Assembly (NCBI RefSeq): GCF_001887355.1
Contig: NZ_MPIN01000014.1
Coordinates: forward strand, 124,001 to 188,000
Length of the DNA: 64,000 nucleotides
Origin: Cystobacter ferrugineus
GTDB taxonomy: Bacteria > Myxococcota > Myxococcia > Myxococcales > Myxococcaceae
Direction of reading: 5' to 3'
In this document: piece after piece, positions 48,044 through 56,901 of the stretch
Numbering within the stretch: the first letter of the stretch is position 1
Layout: each line of letters starts with the position of its first letter
Program-made: the position numbers and the translations under genes
The notes under the pieces: model-generated
What the model was told of the DNA's origin: nothing
What the model saw: the letters and a program-made list of their open reading frames with translations, nothing else
Database searches by the model: none

Positions 48044-49191
48044 ACGCGCTGTCAGAAGCCCTCGCGTCCAAGCGCGTCCTGGTATCCGTCGGTTCCGGCG
48101 GCGTGGGCAAGACGACCGTCTCCGCGACGCTCGCCCTGCGCGCCGCGGTGGATGGCCGCAGCAGCCTCGTGTGCACCATCGACCCGGCCAAGCGGCTCGC
48201 CAACTCGCTCGGGCTCAATGCCCTGGGCAACGTGGAGGCCGAGGTGCCCGCCAGCGCCCTGGAGCCGCTGGGCATCACCGCCCGCGCCCGCCTGCACGCG
48301 ATGATGCTGGACATGAAGCAGACGTGGGACGATCTCATCGTCAAGAACGCCCCCGCCGACAAGCGCGAGAAGATCCTCGCCAACCGCTTCTACCAGTCCC
48401 TGTCCAGCGCGCTCGCCGGCAGCCAGGAGTACGTGGCGATGGAGAAGCTCTGGGAGCTGCGCACCCAGCGCGACTACGAGCTCATCGTGCTCGACACGCC
48501 GCCCACCGCGCACGCGCTCGACTTCCTGGAAGCCCCCAACCGGGTGCTGGACTTCCTCGACAACGAGGCCGCCCGGTGGCTGCTCACCCCGGCGCTCGCC
48601 GCGGGCAAGGTGGGCCTGTCGCTCTTCAACCTGGGCAGCAGCTACATGGCGAAGACCATCTCCCGCTTCACCGGCACGGAGACGCTGCAGGAGCTGGCCG
48701 CCTTCATGCTCTCCATCGCCCCCATGAACGAGAGCTTCCGGGTGCGGGCACGCGGCGTGCGCGAGCTGCTGGAGGCGGAGCAGACAGGCTTCGTCCTGGT
48801 GACGAGCCCCGGCCGGGAGCGCCTGGACGAGGTGGTGCACTTCCACGAGCTGCTCGAGCAGAACGAGATGGAGACGGTGGCGGTGGTGGTCAACCGCGTC
48901 CACCCGATGCCCTCCCCTTCCCTCTGGGAGGAGGCCCAGAGCCTCGTTCCCGCCCGGCGCGCGAAGGTGGAACAGACGCTGCGCGAGATGACGCTGCTGG
49001 CCGAACAGGACGCCCGCGGCATCCTCGAGCTGCAAGCCGCCTGCGAGGGCACGCCCCTGGTGCAGGTGCCGCGCTTCGAGCTGGACGTGCATGACATCGG
49101 CGCCCTGTGGCGCACCGGACGCTTCCTCATGGGTGAAGAGGTGATTCCCCTCCCGACGCCCCAGCTCGCGGCTGGCACGGGAACCCCATGA
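48040..49191 (+). CDS. ArsA/GET3-family ATPase, second of a pair
   Basis: This 383-residue relative of the preceding protein has VGSGGVGKTTVS, so the signature lysine before GGVGK is Ser, while the switch motif CTIDPAKRLANSLG is intact. P2 is VLDTPPTAHALDFL. A longer insertion (residues 80-130 and 190-230, with MMLDMKQTWDDLI) separates the motifs, as in bacterial ArsA/GET3 with client-binding helices. Its stop is followed by the TPR lipoprotein gene. The pair probably acts as one machine; its client is unknown. Confidence 0.9.
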   Translation: MNALSEALASKRVLVSVGSGGVGKTTVSATLALRAAVDGRSSLVCTIDPAKRLANSLGLNALGNVEAEVPASALEPLGITARARLHAMMLDMKQTWDDLIVKNAPADKREKILANRFYQSLSSALAGSQEYVAMEKLWELRTQRDYELIVLDTPPTAHALDFLEAPNRVLDFLDNEAARWLLTPALAAGKVGLSLFNLGSSYMAKTISRFTGTETLQELAAFMLSIAPMNESFRVRARGVRELLEAEQTGFVLVTSPGRERLDEVVHFHELLEQNEMETVAVVVNRVHPMPSPSLWEEAQSLVPARRAKVEQTLREMTLLAEQDARGILELQAACEGTPLVQVPRFELDVHDIGALWRTGRFLMGEEVIPLPTPQLAAGTGTP

Positions 49192-49259
49192 CACGCGGCG
49201 TTGTCCTGGGACAATGGACCTGGAGGGGCCCCGCGGGCCCCGAGAAGCGGAGGACATGG

Positions 49260-50375
49260 ATGTCGGCCACCTGGCGCAAATGGGTGTGGGTGGGAGTGCT
49301 GGGTCTGGTGGGCTGCCGGACGACGGGGTCCGCGGGCAGGGACACCTCGGGCGAGCCCCGGCGGGAAGTGCACTTCGACGCGGAGCGGGTGACGGGAAAC
49401 GCGGAGCTCGCGGCGCTCAACGACGAGGAGCTCTTCGCGGCCGGGACGTCGGCCTTCGCGGCCAAGGACTTCGTCCAGGCGACGCTCTACTTCGAGCGGC
49501 TGGCGGACTTCCATCCCCAGAGCCCCCACCGGCGCGAGGCCATCTACCAGGCGGGACTCGCCCACGAGCGGCTGGAGCAGTGGGAGGCGGCGGCCCGGCG
49601 CTTCTCCGAGCTGGCCGACGCGAAGCAGGGCACCGGCGACGCGCTGGAGTCCGTCTTCCGCCTCGCCGAGACGCACTACCACCTGGAGCGCTACCCGGAG
49701 GCCGCGCAACTGCTGGCCACGGTCGCGGGACGCGAGGACCTGCCCGTGGGCAAGCGCCTGGAGGCCCAGGTGCAGCAGGGCGTGTGCGAGCTGGAGGCCG
49801 GACAGCCCGAGAAGGCGGAAGCCACGCTGCGCCACGCCATCTCCACCTACGAGGGGCTCGCGGACAAGGACGAGGTGCAGGACTACTACCCCGCCCAGGC
49901 CCACTTCTTCATCGGGGAAATCTACCGGCTGCGCTACGCGGACGTGGCGCTCGACCCGGGCAAGGGCGCCGATGCGCTCGCCAACGACCTGAACGACAAG
50001 GCCGAGCTGCTCCTGTCCGCGCAGGGCCACTACCTGCGTGCCATCCGCGTGGGCAATGGCCACTGGGCCACGGCCGCCGGCACGCAGATCGGCTCGCTCT
50101 ACGAGGACCTGTACGAGAAGCTCGTGAACTCCCCGGCCCCCAAGGAGCTGGACGAGGAGCAGGCGGAGATCTACCGCGAGGAGCTGCGCCAGCGGGTGCG
50201 CGTGCTGCTCACCAAGGCCATCGACGTCTACGAGCAGACCCTGGAGGCGGCCGAGCGCATCGGCTCCCACAACACGTTCGTCGACAAGACGCGCCAGAGC
50301 CTGGAGAAGATGAAGGCGCTGCTGCTCCAGGACACGGAGAACGCCGCCCCCGCCGGCACCCCGCCCCGCTCCTGA
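49260..50375 (+). CDS. TPR-repeat lipoprotein
   Basis: This 371-residue protein has signal MSATWRKWVWVGVLGLVGC (lipobox LVGC) and several tetratricopeptide repeats (about 70-330, such as AFAAKDFVQATLYFERLADFHPQS and AIYQAGLAHERLEQWEAAARRFSEL), ending in a helical region with a coiled coil. ATG 49260, with GGAGG upstream, gives the best lipoprotein signal. An in-frame ATG at 49188 overlaps the upstream stop. It is likely part of the ArsA-type operon and would sit in the envelope, so any link to the ATPases is indirect. Confidence 0.88.
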   Translation: MSATWRKWVWVGVLGLVGCRTTGSAGRDTSGEPRREVHFDAERVTGNAELAALNDEELFAAGTSAFAAKDFVQATLYFERLADFHPQSPHRREAIYQAGLAHERLEQWEAAARRFSELADAKQGTGDALESVFRLAETHYHLERYPEAAQLLATVAGREDLPVGKRLEAQVQQGVCELEAGQPEKAEATLRHAISTYEGLADKDEVQDYYPAQAHFFIGEIYRLRYADVALDPGKGADALANDLNDKAELLLSAQGHYLRAIRVGNGHWATAAGTQIGSLYEDLYEKLVNSPAPKELDEEQAEIYREELRQRVRVLLTKAIDVYEQTLEAAERIGSHNTFVDKTRQSLEKMKALLLQDTENAAPAGTPPRS

Positions 50376-50430
50376 CCTGGGAGCACGGTGGCTGCTCCGG
50401 CCAGGCTCCTCCGGGTAGGCTCCACTTCCC

Positions 50431-51627
50431 ATGGAGCCCCTCTTCACGCCCGAGCAGCTCGCCGAGATCAAGGCCTACCACCAGCCGCTCTACATCGGGA
50501 GCGCGGCGAGTCCACTGGTCTATGTCGGCGTCCTCGCCCTCATCCTCGGCGCGTTGGTGCGGCCCTTCCACCGGGGCGCCGAGGCCTGCGCGGCCTGGCT
50601 CTCCCGCCGGCTCGCCTTCCTCGAGACGGCCCCCGTCAGCCGCGTCATCCTCCAGGCCCTGGACCGGATCTGGGGTGAGCCGGGCTGGGGCACCGCGCTC
50701 CTCTTCGCGCTGTTCGTGGACCTCTTCATCCAGCTCGTCCACACCCCCTCGAACATCTACTTCGACTACGTGCTGGAGCACCGCTACGGCATGTCCACGT
50801 ACACCCCACTGCGCTACGTGCTGGACGAGCTCAAGGGCCTGGCGCTCTCGGCCATCGCCACCTCCATGCTGGTGCTCGGGTTGTATGGACTGGCCCGCCG
50901 GGTGAAGCGCTGGTGGCTGGTGCTGGGCATCCCCTCGGCGCTGCTGCTGCTGGTCGCCTCGGCCCTGGATCCCTTCCGCGCGCAGCTCTACTTCGAGCAG
51001 GCCCCCCTGGAGCCCGGCCCCCTGCGCGAGCGCATCACCGCGCTCATGGCCCGCGCGCACGTGCCCTTCGAGGACGTCCGGGTGGAGAAGACCTCCGTGG
51101 CCAGCAAGCGCCTGCAGGCCTATTTCGCCGGCCAGGGCCCCACTCGCACCATCGTGCTCAACGACGTCATCGTGAAGGAACTCTCGCCCGAGGAGATCCT
51201 CGCCGCGGTCGCCCACGAGGCGGGCCACGTGCACGAACCGAAATGGCCAGGGCGGATCGCCTCCTCGGTGGCGCTGATCGCGCTCCTCTTCGCCATCGAC
51301 CGGGTACTCCGGCTCTCGGCCAGGCGCGGGTGGTTTGGCACCACGCGCTTCGCCGACATCCGCACCCTGCCCCTGTTGTGGCTGCTCTCCTTCCTCGTCT
51401 TCTTCCTGAGCACGCCCGTGTCCGCCGCCTTCTCCCGCGAGCGCGAACGCGAGGCCGACCGCTACGCCCTCCAGCTCACCCGGGACCCCGCCGCCTTCCG
51501 GCGCATGCTCGTGAAGGCCGCCCGGGTGAACAAGATGGACCCCGATCCTCCGCGCTGGGCCGTCCTCAAGGGGCACAGCCACCCGCCTCTGAGCGAGCGG
51601 CTGGCGGCTGTCCCCCCCGCCCCTTGA
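50431..51627 (+). CDS. M48-family membrane metallopeptidase (Ste24/CAAX-protease type)
   Basis: This 398-residue protein has several membrane helices in its N-terminal two-thirds and the zinc site HEAGH (in AVAHEAGHVHEP), with the third ligand in SREREREADRYALQL. The layout, helices then a domain with LNDVIVKELSPEEILAAVAHEAGH, is that of Ste24/HtpX-like proteases that clear misfolded membrane proteins or cut CAAX-type tails. ATG 50431 is used. It follows the TPR gene by 55 bp on the same strand. Confidence 0.93.
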   Translation: MEPLFTPEQLAEIKAYHQPLYIGSAASPLVYVGVLALILGALVRPFHRGAEACAAWLSRRLAFLETAPVSRVILQALDRIWGEPGWGTALLFALFVDLFIQLVHTPSNIYFDYVLEHRYGMSTYTPLRYVLDELKGLALSAIATSMLVLGLYGLARRVKRWWLVLGIPSALLLLVASALDPFRAQLYFEQAPLEPGPLRERITALMARAHVPFEDVRVEKTSVASKRLQAYFAGQGPTRTIVLNDVIVKELSPEEILAAVAHEAGHVHEPKWPGRIASSVALIALLFAIDRVLRLSARRGWFGTTRFADIRTLPLLWLLSFLVFFLSTPVSAAFSREREREADRYALQLTRDPAAFRRMLVKAARVNKMDPDPPRWAVLKGHSHPPLSERLAAVPPAP

Positions 51628-51675
51628 GTCCGAACGGAGCCCCCCGCTCCACCCAGCCCCCCCCGCGCGGACGGC

Positions 51676-52203
51676 CTACGCCCGCGCCGCTTCTCCCTTC
51701 ATCTTCTCCACCGCCGCCAGCGCGATGGCCTTCACCAGCGCCCGGGCCCGCCGTCCCGCCAGGGTCGCTCCCTCGGGATCCGCCTCCACGGCGTTGGCGA
51801 TGTCGGTGAAGCCCTGCCGGTTGCCCTGCCGCAGGTACAGCTCGCCCCGGTTGACGAGCGCCACCGGATTGCCCGGATCGCGCTCCAGCGCCGCGCTGTA
51901 CTCGGTGAGCGCCTCCTGCAGCCGGCCCAGCTTCTGGTACACCGTGCCCAGCGCCGCCCGGCTCGCCGCGTCGTGCGGATTGCCCGCCACCAACCCCTCG
52001 AAGAGGATGCGCGCCTCCTCGTGGCGCCCCGCCCCCGCCAGATCACACCCCACCCGGGCGATGGCCTTCGCCTCCTCGAACGTCATCCCCTCCACCTCCG
52101 CCCACGTCGCCTCCCCCCGCACGAACGCCTCGAGCTTCCGCACCGTCGCCGTGTCCATGGCCGCCCCCTCGTATTTGATGACCCGTCCCATCGCCCGGCT
52201 CAC
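51676..52203 (-). CDS. TPR protein resembling type III secretion chaperones (SycD/LcrH)
   Basis: This protein has about 175 residues from GTG 52203, or 171 from ATG 52191. Three tetratricopeptide repeats span about 50-150 (GAGRHEEARILFEGLVAGNPHDAASRAALGTVYQKLGRLQEALTEYSAALERDPGNPVALVNRGELYLRQGN). Length, three TPRs and a helical N-terminus match class II chaperones of type III secretion translocators. Its GTG overlaps the TGA of the preceding gene, so the two are translationally coupled, as chaperone-substrate pairs usually are. Other TPR roles are possible. Confidence 0.75.
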   Translation of the reverse strand: MSRAMGRVIKYEGAAMDTATVRKLEAFVRGEATWAEVEGMTFEEAKAIARVGCDLAGAGRHEEARILFEGLVAGNPHDAASRAALGTVYQKLGRLQEALTEYSAALERDPGNPVALVNRGELYLRQGNRQGFTDIANAVEADPEGATLAGRRARALVKAIALAAVEKMKGEAARA

Positions 52204-53249
52204 GCGCTGCGCATGTTGGAGAGGGCCGTCTTCGCCATCTCGTTGAACTTCATCGACATCGTGCTCATCATCTCGAACATCGTCTTGCGCTTCTCCACGA
52301 GCTGCTGCAGCCGCATGGACAGCCGGTCGATGTCACGCTGGGCCTCGGTGAGCGACTTCTCGTTGCCCTTCTCGTTGGAGATGCCCGCCTTCTTGTCCTG
52401 AGCCGCGGCGAGGCTGTCCATCGTCTGGAGGATCTCGTCGTCCATCTTCTCCGTGAGGTTCATGAGGATGGCGTTGATCTTCTCCTCCAGGCTCATGTTC
52501 GGATCGTTGATGATGCCCTTCACGCTCGAGCTGGCCGTCGAGCCCGATGTCGAACCCGACGTCGAGCCCCCCGTCGTCGGACACGGCTGCCCGGGAGGAG
52601 GCCTCGCCGTGCCGCCCGAGGCCAGCTCCGCCTTCACCTTGCCGATCTCCCCGCGCAGGTCCTGCACGCAGAACGCGTTGTCGTTCTTGAAGACCCGGCT
52701 GACTCCGCCCAGCAACCCCGTCGCGTCCGTCGAGACGTCGAGCCGCTCGAAGTAGCCCGGGTTCGCCACGAGGAAGCGCGCCGCCTCGCGCAGCTCGGGC
52801 GACACCCGGCGATCACCCGCGATGCGCTGGAGGTCCGACAGCCGCAGGTACCCCTCCATCTTTCCATCCGTCGCGTCGAGGTACTGGAAGTTGCGCTCCA
52901 GCGTCTGCAACGACTGGAGGTAGTCCTTCATCTCGGGGTCCAGCCGCCCCTCTCCCCCGCCCACCGGCGAACTCCCATGCGTTGGCCGCGAATAGCCCTC
53001 GCATGCCCGTGTGCTGTCCCTCGGTGGGCAGTACTCGGTGGACGCGGGCGGGTTCTTGCCCAGTTCCTGGGCCACGCCCTTCGCGCCGTCCATCGCCAGC
53101 ATCACATTGCCCGTCGCCGCTCCCACCATCGCCTTGGCGGCGTTGGTGATGAGGGGGGGCAGGCCCAGCGCGTTGCCCAACGCGTCGACGATAAAGCCCC
53201 CCGACAAGAAGTTCGTCACTCCACCCAGGAAATCCCCGATGCCACCCAT
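52200..53249 (-). CDS. Candidate secreted partner of the TPR chaperone-like protein
   Basis: This 349-residue protein has a Gly-rich hydrophobic N-terminus (MGGIGDFLGGVTNFLSGGFIVDALGNALGLPP), a middle domain (YLRLSDLQRIAGDRRVSPELREAARFLVANPGYFERLD), a Ser/Gly/Thr linker with GSTS repeats, and a helical C-terminus (LEEKINAILMNLTEKMDDEILQTMDSLAAAQDKK and a final amphipathic stretch). Such a layout, hydrophobic region plus coiled coils with no Sec signal, occurs in type III translocators and effectors, but no named family is recognised. GGGAGGAG lies 3 bases before ATG 53249. The start overlaps none; the stop overlaps the TPR gene start. Confidence 0.7.
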   Translation of the reverse strand: MGGIGDFLGGVTNFLSGGFIVDALGNALGLPPLITNAAKAMVGAATGNVMLAMDGAKGVAQELGKNPPASTEYCPPRDSTRACEGYSRPTHGSSPVGGGEGRLDPEMKDYLQSLQTLERNFQYLDATDGKMEGYLRLSDLQRIAGDRRVSPELREAARFLVANPGYFERLDVSTDATGLLGGVSRVFKNDNAFCVQDLRGEIGKVKAELASGGTARPPPGQPCPTTGGSTSGSTSGSTASSSVKGIINDPNMSLEEKINAILMNLTEKMDDEILQTMDSLAAAQDKKAGISNEKGNEKSLTEAQRDIDRLSMRLQQLVEKRKTMFEMMSTMSMKFNEMAKTALSNMRSA

Positions 53250-53456
53250 GACTCCTCCCGCGCGAAACGAGGGCTCCGTGCCCCCGAGCACCGCGACGTG
53301 TTGCGCGCCCGACGCATTGCAGCGGCGATGCCGCAGCCCAGGCGCCTCGCCAGGCCAACGAATTCAGCGGGTTGGCTCGGCCCATGCGCCAAGCGGCGTC
53401 CTGGGCACCGGACGGGGCGGTCCACGGAGAAGGATTGGGGTTAGATTGCGGCGCGC

Positions 53457-53918
53457 ATGCGCACCCTGGGCCTCGACGTGGGCACCAAGACGATCGGCGT
53501 CGCCGTTTCAGACCCCCTGGGCCTCACCGCCCAGACGGTCACCACCATCCGGCGAAGTGGCCTCAAGGCGGACCTCGCCGCGCTCAAGGCGCTGGTGGAG
53601 GAGTACGAAGCCCAGGGCTTCGTCGTCGGGCTGCCGCTCAACATGGATGGGAGCGAGGGACCGCGCGCCGAGGCGACTCGCAAGTTCGTCGACGTGCTCA
53701 CCCAGACGTTCGGCCTGCCCGTGGAGCTGTGTGACGAGCGCCTGTCCACCGTGGCCGCCCAGCGAACCCTGCTCGAGGCGGATCTGTCTCGTGCCAGGCG
53801 TCGCGAGGTCATCGATCAGATGGCCGCCCAGTTCATCCTCCAGGGCTGGTTGGATGCCCGGAGCATTGCTCGGGCCACGAACGTCCATGCCGATGAGGAC
53901 GACGACCCGGAGGAGTAG
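53457..53918 (+). CDS. ruvX: RuvX/YqgF-family Holliday-junction resolvase-like nuclease
   Basis: This 153-residue protein has an RNase H fold with LGLDVGTKTIGVAVSDPLGLTAQ (catalytic Asp in GLDVG), GLPLNMDGSEGPRA, and CDERLSTVAAQ (catalytic Glu in DERLST), then a final VIDQMAAQFILQGWLD (Asp). In E. coli it processes the 16S rRNA 5' end. ATG 53457 is the only sensible start. It is divergent from the T3-chaperone-substrate-like gene, with a 207-bp gap between them. Confidence 0.95.
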   Translation: MRTLGLDVGTKTIGVAVSDPLGLTAQTVTTIRRSGLKADLAALKALVEEYEAQGFVVGLPLNMDGSEGPRAEATRKFVDVLTQTFGLPVELCDERLSTVAAQRTLLEADLSRARRREVIDQMAAQFILQGWLDARSIARATNVHADEDDDPEE

Positions 53919-54065
53919 GCACACGTCGCGGGCGTCTCGTTGACTGCTCGCCGAGGTCATCCGCGAGGGGACGAGGAAGCAGCGGGGAAGGCCGCCCTGT
54001 TCCTTGCGCGCGCATGTCCATCTTCCAGGAACAGGGGATTCCCCTGTCTTTCGACGAGGTGGGCC

Positions 54066-55013
54066 ATGGCGGTGACAACTCAAGAAGGGGTTCGAGTCAA
54101 CATCATGCCGAGCGCTCCCATGACGGTGCGCTGGGGAGCGATCTTCGCGGGAACGGTGACCGCGCTCGGCTTGTGGGCGCTGCTGTACACGCTCGGGTTG
54201 GCGTTGGGCTTGTCCTCCATCAACCCGGCGGACGCGGGAAGCGCGAGGTCCTCCGGCATCTTCACGGGTATCTGGGGGCTGCTCTCTCCCCTCATCGCCC
54301 TCTTCGTGGGCGGCATCGTGGCCGGGCGCGGAGCGGGGATTCAGAGCCGGGCGAGCGGAGGCATGCACGGACTCGTGATGTGGGGACTCACCACGCTCAT
54401 GGGCATCTGGCTGCTGGGCAACGCGCTGTCCTCGGTCGCCGGAGGCTTGTTCTCCGTGGGCAAGACGGCGGTCCAGGCCACGGGGGCCACCGTGGCGGCG
54501 GGTGCTTCCCAGGCGGGTGAAGTGGGAGAACTGGCACGCAGCTTCGGCCTCGATGCCAATGATGCCCTGCGCCCCATCAACGAGCGCCTGATCGCCGAGG
54601 GCAAGCCCACCGTGACCGCCGAGCAGCTCGAGGCCGCGACCCGGGACGTGGTGGGCACCGCGGTGCGCGAACAGCGGATCGACCGCCAGAGCCTGCTCCT
54701 GGCCATCACCAACAACACCGACCTCTCCCGCTCGGACGCCCAGGAGGTCGCCATCCGCGTGGAGAATCAGTTCAACGCCTTCCAGGACAAGGTCAACCAG
54801 GCGGCCCAGAACATCCAGACAGGCGCGCTCAAGGCCGCGGACACCACGGGCAAGGTATTCTGGGGCGCCTTCGGCGCGCTGTTCCTCGGCCTCATCTCCG
54901 CCATCCTCGGCGGCATCGTGGGCATGAGCCGGCACCAGAGGGAGCTCGTGGAGGGCTCGCGCATTCCGTCCGAAGGCACGCTGCCGCCCACCCGCCGGGA
55001 GGTCTACCCGTAG
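54066..55013 (+). CDS. Multi-pass membrane protein of unknown function
   Basis: This 315-residue protein has four clear membrane helices, three in the N-terminal half (WGAIFAGTVTALGLWALLYTLGLALG, IWGLLSPLIALFVGGIVAG, GLVMWGLTTLMGIWLLGNAL) and one near the C-terminus (FWGAFGALFLGLISAILGGIVG). Between them lies a soluble region of about 130 residues with LRPINERLIAEGKPTVTAEQLEAATRDVVG. N-terminal Gly/Ala-rich helices are typical of small hydrophobic-scaffold proteins. ATG 54066 is preferred over upstream starts. The stop is 15 bp from the stop of the convergent glycosyltransferase gene. Confidence 0.8.
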   Translation: MAVTTQEGVRVNIMPSAPMTVRWGAIFAGTVTALGLWALLYTLGLALGLSSINPADAGSARSSGIFTGIWGLLSPLIALFVGGIVAGRGAGIQSRASGGMHGLVMWGLTTLMGIWLLGNALSSVAGGLFSVGKTAVQATGATVAAGASQAGEVGELARSFGLDANDALRPINERLIAEGKPTVTAEQLEAATRDVVGTAVREQRIDRQSLLLAITNNTDLSRSDAQEVAIRVENQFNAFQDKVNQAAQNIQTGALKAADTTGKVFWGAFGALFLGLISAILGGIVGMSRHQRELVEGSRIPSEGTLPPTRREVYP

Positions 55014-55028
55014 GCGGCGCCCCGAAGC

Positions 55029-56624
55029 TCAGCGGCGCCGGTACACGTGCAGCGGCGGGGAGAAGCCGTCGAGCTCAGCGTACTCCACGCCATCGAGTAC
55101 CAGCGTGCGTCCCCCGTCCCACTTCACGCCCGGGTCCTTCACCAGCCGGCCCTGCTCGAAGCGCACGAGGTACTCCGGCTGGGCGCGGCGCAGGTGATCG
55201 CGGAAGGTGGCCCAGCGCACCCGGGCGAGCCGCTCATCGTCCAGGCCGGAGAAGAAGGCGAGCTGGAGGTCCATGTAGTTCGGATCCTCGTCGAGCACGG
55301 CCGCGCCGCCCTTGGCGGCGACCTCGTCCTTGAGGAAGCGGGCCACCTGCATCAGGGGCACCGGGTTGGTGGAGGTGGGGCTCACGGGCCGCAGGCTGTC
55401 GCGCAGGCCGCCATCGGCGCGGAACGTGTAGAGGCCCATGGCCACGGGCACCGCCACCGCCAGCACCGCGCACACGCCGGCCAGGGCCCGGCGCACTCCG
55501 GCCCCGCGCGAGCCCACGCACGCCTCGAAGCCAGACCCCACGAAGGGAATCAGCAGCGCGAGCTCCGTCACGGTGAAGCGCCCGAGCGGCTGGAAGTCCA
55601 GCAACACCGCGGCCCGGAAGGTGAAGTACGCGGTGGGCACCACCGCCGCGAGCGTCAGCCAGCGCACGTCCGGCCGCGTGCGCCACGTGCGCCACATGCC
55701 CACCATGCCCAGCAGGGCCACTCCGGGCGACAGGGTGAGCAGCGCCATGGCGGGCCAGAAGGCCAGACTCTCCAGGCGGTAGCGCCACGGACCCACCCGG
55801 GCGATGCCGTCCTTCACCCAGGCGTCATGGAACTGCTCCACCGCGCGGATGGGGAAGAAGGGATCCCCATGCGCCATCTCGTTGCCCTGCATCCACAGCA
55901 GCGGAAACGGCAGACACACGATGCCGAAACCCACCGCGCGCGTGAGGCCGGCGATCCGGTCCGGCCCCCAGAAGAGCAGCGCCAGGCACAGCAGCGGCAT
56001 GAACAGCCAGGCGTCGTAGCGCGTGGCGCACGCCAGGTTGAGCACCGCCGCCGCCCCGAAGAGAGGGCCCATGCGGTTCTCGTCCAGTCCCTGGGCCACC
56101 AGCGCGAACACCCACAGCATGAGGAAGAGCGAGAGCGCCTCGCTGGCGGCCGTCGTGGACATCTGCAGGTGCATGCCCCAGACGCTCAGCGACAGCCCCG
56201 CCACCATGCCCGCGCGCCAGCCGAACAACCGCCGGGTGAGCGAGAAGAGGGGCACCACGGCCAACACACCGAACAGCAAGCTCACCAGGCGGCCCGCGAG
56301 CGCCTTGTCCGCCACCACCTTGAGCGCCGCCCCCACGAGATAGAGGTGGAGCGGACCGAACTGGTAGGTCCCGTCTCCGTAGGACGTGATCACGTGCGGC
56401 TCACGTGCCCAGCGCTCGGCGAGTTCCGTGCGCGCCACCGCGTCCCCGTAGAAGTTCTCGTTGAAGGGCATCAACACCAGACGAGGCAGCAGCGCCGCGG
56501 CGATCAGCAGACCAATCAGCAGCCGGGTGGAGGGATCCGGCGCGGCATCGGGCACCGCGGAGAGGGGGGACGAAGCGCCTGGAAGGCGCGAGGGCGGGGA
56601 GGAAACCGGCGAGGCGGACGACAT
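55029..56624 (-). CDS. GT-C-type membrane glycosyltransferase (ArnT/PMT-like)
   Basis: This 531-residue protein has about ten membrane helices. The first loop has FNENFYGDAVARTELAERWA, containing the Asp of the GT-C D-D/D-E signature, and a later motif FGPLHLYLVGAALKV. GT39/GT-C enzymes use polyprenyl-phosphate sugars to glycosylate lipids or proteins outside the membrane. A C-terminal soluble domain (about 430-530) ends the chain. The acceptor is unknown. It is divergent from the hybrid kinase gene, with a 277-bp gap that holds no visible gene and presumably both promoters. Confidence 0.88.
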   Translation of the reverse strand: MSSASPVSSPPSRLPGASSPLSAVPDAAPDPSTRLLIGLLIAAALLPRLVLMPFNENFYGDAVARTELAERWAREPHVITSYGDGTYQFGPLHLYLVGAALKVVADKALAGRLVSLLFGVLAVVPLFSLTRRLFGWRAGMVAGLSLSVWGMHLQMSTTAASEALSLFLMLWVFALVAQGLDENRMGPLFGAAAVLNLACATRYDAWLFMPLLCLALLFWGPDRIAGLTRAVGFGIVCLPFPLLWMQGNEMAHGDPFFPIRAVEQFHDAWVKDGIARVGPWRYRLESLAFWPAMALLTLSPGVALLGMVGMWRTWRTRPDVRWLTLAAVVPTAYFTFRAAVLLDFQPLGRFTVTELALLIPFVGSGFEACVGSRGAGVRRALAGVCAVLAVAVPVAMGLYTFRADGGLRDSLRPVSPTSTNPVPLMQVARFLKDEVAAKGGAAVLDEDPNYMDLQLAFFSGLDDERLARVRWATFRDHLRRAQPEYLVRFEQGRLVKDPGVKWDGGRTLVLDGVEYAELDGFSPPLHVYRRR

Positions 56625-56901
56625 GAGGGCGCGGAGAATACGCAGGCGCGGCCCAAAACCAAGGGACCACCTCCCCAGAGTGGACCTTTTCTCAACCCCC
56701 TACCCTGTTGCCGGGCGGCGCCCATGTGCGTGTAGAAGGCCCCCCGGACGCCCCGAGCGTTGTGTTCCATGGCGCGCATGCCCGGGAGCAACCGCGTCTT
56801 TTCACGTGGCGATGTGTTACGCAGCGCCCCGTTCGACCCTGGCCCCGTCGCCGCCCCGGCTCCTGGAGCGGTGAAGGGAAACCCAGCTCTCCGACCCTGG
56901 C

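Noticed and set aside
47123-49191. Arsenic resistance operon
   Set aside because: No arsB, arsC, arsD or arsR is present and ArsA-type ATPases have other roles.
49260-50375. Naming the TPR lipoprotein as the gliding protein GltE/AglT
   Set aside because: No other glt genes adjoin it, and TPR lipoproteins are common in this lineage.
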